From Deltaproteobacteria bacterium (GTDB lineage: Bacteria > Myxococcota_A > UBA9160 > JAJDAL01), in assembly GCA_029261875.1 (NCBI GenBank), contig JAJDAL010000013.1:1-64000 (forward strand): DNA of 64,000 nt. The letters are read 5' to 3'. The notes beneath the pieces are model-generated. The model was given only the letters and a program-made list of their open reading frames with translations. It was not told the origin of the DNA and made no database searches. The translations under genes were made by a program, and so were the position numbers. Below are positions 17,282-24,945 of this stretch, one piece after another (positions within the stretch are counted from its first letter, which is position 1; each line of letters opens with the position of its first letter).

Positions 17282-18238
17282 ATGCCCTTCAAAGCGCTGC
17301 TGATCGCCCTGCTCGTTCTCCCCTGTTCCGCCCTGGCGGTCGACGGCGTGCGCGAGATCAGCCACACCTGTGCGAGCGAAACGGGTTGCTTCGCCGGGGA
17401 CGCTGCGGGCTACCCCGTTCTGATCACGACCGCCGGCAGCTATCGACTGACCTCGAATCTCAGCATCGCCGACGTCGACACCCATGGGATTCACATTCAG
17501 GTCGACGGTGTCACGATCGACCTCAATGGGTTCGAGATCCGGGGCCCCGTCAGTTGCAGCATCGATTGCTCCGCCGGCGGAACCGGCATCGGAATCTACG
17601 CGGACGGGAAAAACAACACCCGCGTTCACAATGGCATCGTGCGCGGGATGGGCGACGTGGGAGTTACGGTGAGTTTCGGGTCGATCGTTCAGAATGTTCA
17701 AGCCACCGAGAACGCCGGAAGAGGAATCGCTACTTCCCTGGGAAGCGTGGTCGAAAATTGCACGAGCCGCAAAAATGGGACGGTCGGATTTGTTGGCGAT
17801 GACACGACCTTCCGCGGAAATTCTGCGGTGTCGAACGGTGACCACGGTTTTCAGGCCTCCAATTCGACGTTCAATACGAACACTGCATCTCAAAACGGCG
17901 GGCACGGAATTGCTGCTACCGGATCCACGGTGATCGGGAACACGGTCACTCAGAACGAAAACGGAATCAATTGCGGTCCCACCTGCCTGGTGCGCGACAA
18001 CCTGGCGCGAGTCAACGCCCTCGAAGGGATCCGCGTCGGTGGGAACGGCCTCGTGATGGGCAACGTCTCGTCCAACAACACGGGCTTCGGGATGAAACTC
18101 GGGGCCGACACGGTATTCCGCGAAAACCTCCTGGTCGACAACGGAGGCCACGTCAAACGCAGCTTCAACGGTGCCAACGTGATCGACCTGGGTTCTAACA
18201 TCTGCGACGGCGGGTTCGTCTGCACGATCAGTGATTGA
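17282..18238 (+). CDS. secreted right-handed beta-helix protein
   Basis: Encodes 318 residues from ATG at 17282, preceded by GAGGAGA; a GTG at 17258 has no site. Signal peptide ends near SALAVD. From about 60 to 300 the chain shows short PbH1-type repeats rich in Asn, Gly and Val (patterns like GIHIQVDGVTIDLNGFEI and GNTVTQNENGI) typical of parallel beta-helix proteins of the NosD/pectate-lyase type. Paired cysteines near 94-98, 231-235 and at the C-terminus are likely disulfides. Exported; could bind or cleave polysaccharide, but no catalytic residues are identifiable. Confidence 0.85.
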   Translation: MPFKALLIALLVLPCSALAVDGVREISHTCASETGCFAGDAAGYPVLITTAGSYRLTSNLSIADVDTHGIHIQVDGVTIDLNGFEIRGPVSCSIDCSAGGTGIGIYADGKNNTRVHNGIVRGMGDVGVTVSFGSIVQNVQATENAGRGIATSLGSVVENCTSRKNGTVGFVGDDTTFRGNSAVSNGDHGFQASNSTFNTNTASQNGGHGIAATGSTVIGNTVTQNENGINCGPTCLVRDNLARVNALEGIRVGGNGLVMGNVSSNNTGFGMKLGADTVFRENLLVDNGGHVKRSFNGANVIDLGSNICDGGFVCTISD

Positions 18239-18244
18239 TCGCAA

Positions 18245-18970
18245 TCACCGCGAATCAAGTCGCAGTGACTCAGTCGACGAACCCTCATTTCGCTGATCGT
18301 ACGGCGCGCCTGCAGCCCAAGAAGCCCAAGGCTTGCGCTGCGCCACACGCCGCCTCCAGAACACCAGCAAAGCGAGCCCACCGCCCGCAAGGAGATGTGT
18401 GCCTGGCTCCGGAACAGGCACGAAGTGGAGCGGCACATCCGAATTGACTCTGAGCGAACCGAACAGCGCAGGACCGCTCTGATGTCCGCCGTCGTATTGC
18501 AAGAAGTCGACAGCCAACGAGATGGGTGCGCCGGCTTCGTCATGGACGATGTCGAAAATCCAAAATCTGCCTGAGAGCGTGTTGTTCCCGCGCCCGTTTC
18601 CCGACACATCGAGTCCAGGACTCGTCGGCGAGTTGAAAGGGAAGCGGGTTGCATTTTCGTAGCTCCCCACTTCGAGAAGGTTTCCATCGTTGGTGTTGCT
18701 GAGCGGATCGTAGGTCGGCGCGGTGAAATCGAAACTCCAGTTGTCACCCTTGTCGAAAGAGATCGTCGCTCCCTGGTCGGAGTTGCCGTTGATATCGAAC
18801 AGACCATCGAGGCCGTGCATCCACAGCACCTCGGTGTCTCCCAGTCCGCCACCCACCCAGTTCCCGGATTCGGTCAGCATGTAGACCTGACCGGAAGTCG
18901 CGAGGGTCGCGAATCCAGCTTGGGGAACCAAGATCGCGAAAAACATCATCGTCAGAATCCGCTTGATCAT
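18245..18970 (-). CDS. PEP-CTERM-like exported protein with a C-terminal extension
   Basis: Encodes 241 residues from ATG at 18970 (GGAG 9 bases upstream). An N-terminal signal peptide is followed by a beta-rich domain rich in Asp, Asn and Gly, then at 186-208 the sequence VPVPEPG, a hydrophobic helix and RRR, the three-part PEP-CTERM sorting signal recognised by exosortase. Unusually, about 33 residues follow the basic cluster, whereas the signal normally ends the protein. No exosortase gene is visible in the window. Either the extension is tolerated, or the stop has been lost by a mutation near the end. Confidence 0.75.
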   Translation of the reverse strand: MIKRILTMMFFAILVPQAGFATLATSGQVYMLTESGNWVGGGLGDTEVLWMHGLDGLFDINGNSDQGATISFDKGDNWSFDFTAPTYDPLSNTNDGNLLEVGSYENATRFPFNSPTSPGLDVSGNGRGNNTLSGRFWIFDIVHDEAGAPISLAVDFLQYDGGHQSGPALFGSLRVNSDVPLHFVPVPEPGTHLLAGGGLALLVFWRRRVAQRKPWASWAAGAPYDQRNEGSSTESLRLDSR

Positions 18971-19055
18971 TTCTTGAAGCTCCAATGTGTTGTCGAGCAA
19001 GTCGAAGTTGTTTAGGGGCGATGCGCCCTGTTCAAACGTGTACGGAAAGCCGGGA

Positions 19056-19421
19056 CTAGTTCTTGGATTCGACTCCCGTAACTAATCCGTTGATGTCGAA
19101 TGAGGCACCTTCGTTTCTGATCTCGAGTTCTTCGTTGGCCGGTAGCGCGAACCCCGGGACGAACTCGGTGCACCCGCCGCCAAAACTGAGCGTACCGATC
19201 GTCGATCCTTCGATGGGTCCTCCGCACACTTGGGTCACGATGAAGTGTCCGCTGGCGGGAGCCGTCAAGAGCGAAACGCTGCTCAAGGGAGGTGCGGTCG
19301 CGCTGGCACTCACCACGGTCCCCGTGAGTTCGCCCCGCTTCAATTGCTGAGCATCTGCGCTGGTTGCCGCGAGGAATACCATTGCCGCTGCAACTGCAGT
19401 AAGTCGTAGAATCGGTTCCAT
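19056..19421 (-). CDS. small secreted protein, unknown
   Basis: Encodes 121 residues from ATG at 19421 with GGAGA 7 bases upstream. A signal peptide (LTAVAAAMVFLAATSADA) precedes a beta-rich mature protein of about 97 residues with two cysteines. No family recognised. It starts 10 bases after the M48 protease stop, so the two are one transcription unit; it could be a substrate, inhibitor or partner of that protease. Confidence 0.7.
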   Translation of the reverse strand: MEPILRLTAVAAAMVFLAATSADAQQLKRGELTGTVVSASATAPPLSSVSLLTAPASGHFIVTQVCGGPIEGSTIGTLSFGGGCTEFVPGFALPANEELEIRNEGASFDINGLVTGVESKN

Positions 19422-19431
19422 CGTATTTCTC

Positions 19432-20547
19432 CTATCGATTGGGTCGGCGCGAAGCGTTCGCAGCGACGGTTTCGCTTCCCTCGGGAAGCAGGGGTTGGTG
19501 GTTGAATCGCTTGGACTCAATTTCTCGGATTGCGGCACGCATGGCGGCCGCGCGTCGACTGTTGCTGGGATGGCTACGGAGCATCGTGTCCGAGGCGCGA
19601 TCGTGCGTCTCGGCTCCCATCCGGTGCCAAAACGAAGGCGCGGCTTCGACCCGATATCCCGCTCTCGCTGCGAGATAGAGCCCCATGTAGTCGGAGTCGG
19701 ATTCCTGGCCCTCGCTGAACGCTCCCGCTCCGAGCATCGAGAACGTGTTTGTCCCGATCCCCGTGAGAACTGCGATCGCAACGTCGAATACCGCCCCAAC
19801 CGCGATCTGCGCTTTTCTCTGCGTCGGGTGTCCGAGCACGTTGTGGGCGATCTCGTGGCCGATGACAATGGCGAGTTCATCGTCGCTCTCGACGAAACGG
19901 ATCATCCCGGCGTTCACGAAGACGTTGCTTCCATCGGCGAACGCGTTGATTTCGGGATCCGAGTTCAGTGAAACCGCGTAGTCGCAAGCCATTACGCCGG
20001 ACAGGGTTTCGCGACGAAACCCGTCATCATCTTCGAACCCCAGCGTCAGCGATGGCTGTAACTGGGCCGTCTTGATCGCCTTCTGATAATCCGCGAGCTC
20101 GTGGATTCGAACATGATCGATTTCGACGATTCGCACGTTCCTCCGAATGCCAAGCGCCTGAACCTCCGCGCGTGCATCCCATACGCGCACGCCCGATCCG
20201 AGACCGATCTCGCGGGGAGGATTGTCAGAGTCTTCGAACAACGTCTCGCGGCTCGTAACTCGTAAGCCGAAATCGTAAGCGGTTCGATCACCGCAAAGAT
20301 CGGTCCCGGCGATTCGAATTCGATCCCCAACTGCCCAGACTCGACTCATGCGCTCGAGCTGCGTCGCCACCCGGATGCGCTCGACTTCCTGGCCCTCCTC
20401 GAGGACGGCCGCTGCGTCCACCGGCGGACGATCGAGCTGGGTCGCGCAGGCGGAGAGCGTCAGCGCCGAAATTGCACACAGAATTCCCAGTGCTCTGAAG
20501 CGGGAACGGGCTTTTCGCGGGTTCGGAGATGTATCGGAGGTCTTCAT
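19432..20547 (-). CDS. M48-family metalloprotease lipoprotein
   Basis: Encodes 371 residues; AGAGGAAG precedes the ATG. Lipobox TLSAC puts the lipidated Cys at 34. The peptidase motif HEIAH is at 231-235 and the third zinc ligand is Glu282 in EGQESDSDYMG, as in periplasmic M48 proteases such as BepA and LoiP, which act in outer-membrane quality control. The region 80-180 ahead of the catalytic domain contains a PDZ-like stretch (VRIVEIDHVRIHELADYQKAI region). Inner leaflet of the outer membrane is the expected location. Divergent from the sigma-factor operon at 20658, with a 110-base interval between them. Confidence 0.88.
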   Translation of the reverse strand: MKTSDTSPNPRKARSRFRALGILCAISALTLSACATQLDRPPVDAAAVLEEGQEVERIRVATQLERMSRVWAVGDRIRIAGTDLCGDRTAYDFGLRVTSRETLFEDSDNPPREIGLGSGVRVWDARAEVQALGIRRNVRIVEIDHVRIHELADYQKAIKTAQLQPSLTLGFEDDDGFRRETLSGVMACDYAVSLNSDPEINAFADGSNVFVNAGMIRFVESDDELAIVIGHEIAHNVLGHPTQRKAQIAVGAVFDVAIAVLTGIGTNTFSMLGAGAFSEGQESDSDYMGLYLAARAGYRVEAAPSFWHRMGAETHDRASDTMLRSHPSNSRRAAAMRAAIREIESKRFNHQPLLPEGSETVAANASRRPNR

Positions 20548-20657
20548 GTCGGCTTCCTCTAAAAGTCAGGTCTGCTCTGCCCTCGATAGGAAAAGACGCA
20601 CGCACTCCCCGAATCGGATCAACCATCGCAAGTATCTGAATGTGCTAGCTTTTTAAC

Positions 20658-21266
20658 GTGCCCGACGCAGAAGCAGACAGCAGCGAGTTGATCGCGGGGT
20701 TACTCCAGCGGGAGCGAACTGCGATTGTGCAACTGAGCGCCATGGTCTCGTCCTCGCTCGCGCAGCTGCGCGCCTATGACTTCCGCGATGAGTGGCCCGA
20801 CCTCATTCAGGAGGTGATGGTTTCCGTCGTCCTCGCCGCGAGGAAAGGACAGATCCGTCAACCCGACGCCTTCAGGGGGTACGTTCGGGTGGTCACGCGC
20901 AACAAGCTCAACGATCGCTTGCGCATTCGGAAACGACGCGGCGACGAGAGCGCCCGCGGTGAAGAATCGGAGGTCGAGAATGTCGCCATCGCGACCGAGG
21001 CCGAGTCCGGCCCCGAAGAGCGTCACGACCTGCGGCAGAAGTTGGCGCAACTCCCCGAGAAGCAGAGGCGCGCCGTGACCGACGTCTACCTGCGGGGAAT
21101 GAAGTACGAAGAAGCCGCTGCCGCTGGCGAGGTTCCATTGGGTAGCTTCAAGCGACATCTGCGGGATGGGTTGGCAGAGCTACGCCGCCGGCTTCAAGAT
21201 GATCCGATTCCCAGCGCTTCGACGTCTACTATTCCGAAGAGCCACCGAAGCGGGGGAGCGCTGTGA
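20658..21266 (+). CDS. ECF-like RNA polymerase sigma factor
   Basis: Encodes 202 residues from GTG at 20658. Region 2 lies at about 15-85 (EWPDLIQEVMVSVVLAARK then FRGYVRVVTRNKLNDRLR) and region 4 at about 122-175 (LAQLPEKQRRAVTDVYLRGMKYEEAAA then GSFKRHLRDGLAELRRRL). It is a sigma-70-type extracytoplasmic-function-like factor. The first gene of a six-gene overlapping operon; its stop overlaps the start of a zinc-finger anti-sigma-like protein (GTGA), so the pair is a classic regulator module. It probably activates this operon and perhaps the convergent CHAT gene. Confidence 0.85.
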   Translation: MPDAEADSSELIAGLLQRERTAIVQLSAMVSSSLAQLRAYDFRDEWPDLIQEVMVSVVLAARKGQIRQPDAFRGYVRVVTRNKLNDRLRIRKRRGDESARGEESEVENVAIATEAESGPEERHDLRQKLAQLPEKQRRAVTDVYLRGMKYEEAAAAGEVPLGSFKRHLRDGLAELRRRLQDDPIPSASTSTIPKSHRSGGAL

Positions 21267-22510
21267 GCTGCACGCGCGCGCGAGATATGGACCTGGCGCT
21301 CTACCTGACGAATCCCACCGGTCCCGAGTGGGCGAATTTCCGAGCGCATTTTCCCGGCTGCACGGAATGCGCATCGGAGCTGGCTCGCGCAACCACGCTC
21401 GAAGAACAGTTGCGTTCCCTCGCCCCCCCCGAAGAACGGCACCTCTCGGATGACGCCGTAATGGCCTTTCTCGATACGCCATCGTCTCTCGAAACCGACA
21501 CACTCCGAACACTAGAAACGCACATGGCGGGCTGTCGTCGCTGCCGCGACCGGGTCGAAGCGGTCCGGAGGTTCGATTTCGACGCAGTGGATTCAGCCCT
21601 CGCTTCGCAAACCTCGGGTGGGAAGTCGTGGCGCGAAACGATTCGCCCCTGGTTCGAAATCCCCGCTCTGCGTCCCGCGTGGGTGGCTCTGCTCATACTG
21701 CTCGTCGTTGTCCCCTTGCTGTGGTCGTTATCGCGCGGCGGGCCACTGGATTCCCCCACCACCGTTGCGCAAACCGCCGCTGAACCGCCGCATGAAATCC
21801 CCGCTCGCGAGCCACACCCTTCGCGGACTCAACCCGCGGACTCCGCTCCCCCGCATCCCGACGAACCCGTCCGGGAAATTCAAATCGCGGCGCTCGACCT
21901 CACCTCCCCTCTTCGCTACTCCCCCGGCGCCGAATTCGCAGCCCAACCGGGAGGACGCTTCGAGATTCTTCCGCGAAGCGGAGGACCCACAGCGCCGAGC
22001 ATTCAGCCGCTCGCGCCCAAGCACCCGGGGAGGACACAAGACGCTTCGCCTGCTCTCTTCTGGTATCTCGACGCCGGCACGCCGCAAACGGTTCTATTTC
22101 AATTGATCGATGTCGAGGCAGACGATCAGCTGCTCGAAGTCCGCCTCCCCGGTCCCCATCGCAAAGGATTGCACTCGATCGCGCTCACAAAACACAGGAC
22201 GCGGCTGATCCCGGGCCGCACCTACCGCTGGTACGTTTCAGTCCTCGCTAGCGAAACCCCGGGCCCAGGAGACCGGATCGCTGGCGCGTTGATCGTTCGC
22301 CGCGAAACACCGATCGACACGGAACCCGACGCAAGCCACCCGCTCTCGCGCGCACGGCGCACCGCCGAAGCAGGAAATTGGTATGACGCCTTCTCGTCGA
22401 TTACCGAAGCGATCGGAGAGCATCCGGAACTTCGCGAAAGGCGTGCGGAACTTCTCGAACAAGTGGGATTGAAGGCGTTGGCCGCTGCCGACCGCTCCGG
22501 TGCACTTTGA
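21263..22510 (+). CDS. anti-sigma-like zinc-finger membrane protein with DUF928-like domain
   Basis: Encodes 415 residues from GTG at 21263. Two zinc-binding HxxxCxxC motifs occur at His29/Cys33/Cys36 and His87/Cys91/Cys94, the hallmark of ZAS anti-sigma domains, here duplicated. A single membrane helix spans about 138-156, then a Pro-rich linker (165-205), then an extracytoplasmic domain (about 215-355) whose ALFWYLDAG and TYRWYVSV stretches resemble DUF928, a domain that co-occurs with CHAT and TPR proteins. A short helical tail follows. Inferred: holds the sigma factor at the membrane until a signal outside is sensed. Confidence 0.75.
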   Translation: MSCTRARDMDLALYLTNPTGPEWANFRAHFPGCTECASELARATTLEEQLRSLAPPEERHLSDDAVMAFLDTPSSLETDTLRTLETHMAGCRRCRDRVEAVRRFDFDAVDSALASQTSGGKSWRETIRPWFEIPALRPAWVALLILLVVVPLLWSLSRGGPLDSPTTVAQTAAEPPHEIPAREPHPSRTQPADSAPPHPDEPVREIQIAALDLTSPLRYSPGAEFAAQPGGRFEILPRSGGPTAPSIQPLAPKHPGRTQDASPALFWYLDAGTPQTVLFQLIDVEADDQLLEVRLPGPHRKGLHSIALTKHRTRLIPGRTYRWYVSVLASETPGPGDRIAGALIVRRETPIDTEPDASHPLSRARRTAEAGNWYDAFSSITEAIGEHPELRERRAELLEQVGLKALAAADRSGAL

Positions 22511-23838
22511 GTCGCTCGCATTCTTCTCGGATCCTGTGCGGAGCGGCTTTCCTAGGATTGCTGATTCCCACACTCGCTCAGTCGGCCCCGCGAACTTCGG
22601 TTCGGCTCGATATCCAATTCCCGAAGCCCGGGAGTGAGTACCGCCCGTCGCGCTGCGGCAGCTTCATCGCCGGGCGGGCGACGACCCTGTCCGAGGATCG
22701 CCTCGCGGTCGCGTTGGTAATTGACACATCCTATTCGACCCTCGAGACGACGGAACAAGACCTCGACGGCGATGGTGAGATCGGGGTTCCCGAAACCCGG
22801 CGCGTCGGCCAAGCCTTCCACGAAACCCTGTCGGATCTCGATGATTCCGTCCTCGCAGCGGAAATCGGAGCCGCGCGGAAAATCCTCCAACGACTCAACC
22901 CCGAGCAGACACGCGTAAGCTTGGTCCGTTTCGCAGGTCCGTCCGCTGGAGGCCGAGAGCGCCGCGGAGACCACCCAGAGCGCCGCCCCGCTGAAACCCT
23001 ACTTCCCCCCACTCACGACTTCGCAAGTATCGAAAACGCGCTCAACGCGCTCATCGCACGCAGGCCCTACGGAGGAACCCACATGGCGGCGGGAATCCGG
23101 GAGGCGATGGGCGGCTTGCAACTCGCGGATTCTGAGGACGACGGCGATCACGCCGAGCGCATCGTACTTTTCACAGATGGCTTTCCCACCTTGCCGTTCG
23201 GCCCAGCACAGGAAGCCGCCAACGTACGCGCCACTATTGATCAAGCGAAGCTAGCCGCCGAGAATGCTACGACGATTGATGTCTTTGCCGTCGGACCGGA
23301 AGCACTCGGTCGGCCCCTGGCCGCGTTCGCGGTGACGCGAGAAACCGGCGGTCAACTTCTTCCCGTCCGCGATCCCGCGGATCTCCTCATGGCCGCAGCA
23401 CAGTTCAGTCTCGTTGGCCTTCGTTCCCTTCAGGTCCGAAATACGACCAGCGGTGCCCCAGCTTCGATTCTCCACCTCCATGCGGATGGGTATTGGTTCG
23501 GATTGATCCCCCTTGCCCCAGGAAGCAACGAGATCGAAGTACGCGTCGAGGGAAACGACGGAGAAAGCGCGCAGAGGAGCTTCATGATCGTATCCAACGA
23601 AGATGCAGCGGCGGCAGCGATTCCGCCTCAATGGGTCGACGAACGAAACAGTTTGCTAGCACTCTGTCTCCGAAAGCTTCGGGAGGCTCGATTCGCGCTC
23701 GAAGCGGAACGCGTCGAGCGAACCCGAAAGGAGCTTCTCCTTCGTATGGAGGCCGAAAGACGCCGCGCCGCCTCGCGCGCAGAAGCGCAACGGAAAGAGC
23801 TGGAGATCGACGTCGACTCGGAGCGGATGGGGCGATGA
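22507..23838 (+). CDS. secreted von Willebrand factor A-domain protein
   Basis: Encodes 443 residues from a TTG at 22507 overlapping the upstream stop (TTGA); no better start exists nearby. Signal peptide at 1-27. The VWA domain (about 64-300) has a complete MIDAS first motif DTSYS (73-77), a later Thr in the RPYGGTHMA motif, and Asp in LFTDGFP. After it comes a beta domain (about 315-365), then a highly charged helical tail of about 60 residues rich in Arg/Glu, likely coiled coil. VWA proteins bind partners through a metal ion; here the partner is probably another envelope component of this operon. Confidence 0.82.
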   Translation: MSRSHSSRILCGAAFLGLLIPTLAQSAPRTSVRLDIQFPKPGSEYRPSRCGSFIAGRATTLSEDRLAVALVIDTSYSTLETTEQDLDGDGEIGVPETRRVGQAFHETLSDLDDSVLAAEIGAARKILQRLNPEQTRVSLVRFAGPSAGGRERRGDHPERRPAETLLPPTHDFASIENALNALIARRPYGGTHMAAGIREAMGGLQLADSEDDGDHAERIVLFTDGFPTLPFGPAQEAANVRATIDQAKLAAENATTIDVFAVGPEALGRPLAAFAVTRETGGQLLPVRDPADLLMAAAQFSLVGLRSLQVRNTTSGAPASILHLHADGYWFGLIPLAPGSNEIEVRVEGNDGESAQRSFMIVSNEDAAAAAIPPQWVDERNSLLALCLRKLREARFALEAERVERTRKELLLRMEAERRRAASRAEAQRKELEIDVDSERMGR

Positions 23839-24215
23839 ACTCCACCGTTCGCCTGCTGGCCTGCATCGGCGCCGCGACCGCGGCCACGGCATGTGTCACC
23901 TCTCAGGAGTATGGTCGACTCGATATCGACCAGATTCCGGTTTTCGAGCGAGAACTTGCCGCGGGCGTGGTCACAAAAACCGACATTGAGAGAATATTCG
24001 GTCCCCCCCAAGCGACGGGCGAAGCCGTAGTCCCACCCGAATTCGCAACTTGGGACGTCTGGTACTACCAGAGTGTTTTCGTGGACAACTTTCGATTCGG
24101 CGAAGGTACCGTCCTAGCCGATGCCGCCGATCGAATGCTTCTTCTGTTCTTCTCCGACGAGCGCCTCGAAACCTACCTTTGGTACGGCGCGGAATTCGAT
24201 GCATCGGCGCCCTGA
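23835..24215 (+). CDS. small BamE/SmpA-like lipoprotein 1
   Basis: Encodes 126 residues; ATG overlaps the VWA stop as ATGA. Lipobox TAC (ATAATACV region, Cys near 18). The mature part has the KTDIERIFGPPQ helix-turn followed by beta hairpins with WDVWYYQ, the compact alpha/beta layout of SmpA/OmlA (BamE)-like lipoproteins. BamE assists outer-membrane protein assembly; members elsewhere bind diverse targets. It is the first of three consecutive similar genes in this operon, all ending in a strand of the form (L/H)LW(Y/F). Confidence 0.7.
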   Translation: MNSTVRLLACIGAATAATACVTSQEYGRLDIDQIPVFERELAAGVVTKTDIERIFGPPQATGEAVVPPEFATWDVWYYQSVFVDNFRFGEGTVLADAADRMLLLFFSDERLETYLWYGAEFDASAP

Positions 24216-24577
24216 TGTCGTTATCACTCCAACGCTTCACGATTCTCACGCTGATACTCGCGGGCCTGTTCAATGGTTGCGGGGCCACGTACGGTACCCC
24301 CCCTCCCATTGACCGGCTCGATCACCTTCAAATCGGCGCTACGACTCATGACGAAGTACGCGCGGTAATGGGCGAGCCCCAAGGCGACGGAGCCATGTTG
24401 CTATTCCCCTCGCTGGGTACGCTGGATGCCTGGTTCTACGAGTACATGGAAATCGGCGCCTTCTCGGAACCCGACGTCACCATCCTTCTGATTTTCGTGG
24501 ATCGGGAGCACTACTCGGGTCATCTTTGGTTCTCCCAGTTCCCGGTAAATACGCCCGTCGATGGAGTACGCCGATGA
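24215..24577 (+). CDS. small BamE/SmpA-like lipoprotein 2
   Basis: Encodes 120 residues; the ATG shares one base with the stop before it (TGATG). Lipobox FNGC, Cys near 22. The DHLQIGATTHDEVRAVMGEPQG helix-turn and following WFYEY and SGHLWFSQF strands match its neighbours, so the three look like diverged tandem duplicates. Predicted outer-membrane-anchored lipoprotein; partner inferred to be the CHAT or VWA protein of the locus. Confidence 0.7.
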   Translation: MSLSLQRFTILTLILAGLFNGCGATYGTPPPIDRLDHLQIGATTHDEVRAVMGEPQGDGAMLLFPSLGTLDAWFYEYMEIGAFSEPDVTILLIFVDREHYSGHLWFSQFPVNTPVDGVRR

Positions 24578-24945
24578 AAGTTGGCGTCGCGATCGCGATG
24601 GTTTCGACACTTTTCGGAATCGGATGTCGCACGGTGCTCGAAGTCGGGGTACCGCCCAAAACCGAGCTCCTCGAATCAGCTCTCCGTGTGGGCACCTCCC
24701 GACGCGGCACGGTGCTCGAAGTCTTAGGCGCACCCGACGGCGTCGGAAAGACGACCCTGCCCGACTCGAATCGACAGCGAACCATCTGGGAATACCACTA
24801 CCAGCGATCGGAGGCAGGGGTTTTCGGTAGAACTTATCTCTTCGTATTCTTTCTAGGTCCCGTATACGATGGATACTTGTGGTTCTCGAGCGCGCCACCC
24901 CATATACGAACGATCAATGGGTCGGCACGTGCCCCGACACGATGA
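24574..24945 (+). CDS. small BamE/SmpA-like lipoprotein 3
   Basis: Encodes 123 residues; start overlaps the previous stop as ATGA. Lipobox GIGC, Cys near 18. Contains the same pattern: a helix with RRGTVLEVLGAPDG, then WEYHYQ and GYLWFSSAP strands. Last gene of the sigma-factor operon; its 3' end overlaps the CHAT gene on the opposite strand by 32 bases. Confidence 0.7.
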   Translation: MKVGVAIAMVSTLFGIGCRTVLEVGVPPKTELLESALRVGTSRRGTVLEVLGAPDGVGKTTLPDSNRQRTIWEYHYQRSEAGVFGRTYLFVFFLGPVYDGYLWFSSAPPHIRTINGSARAPTR

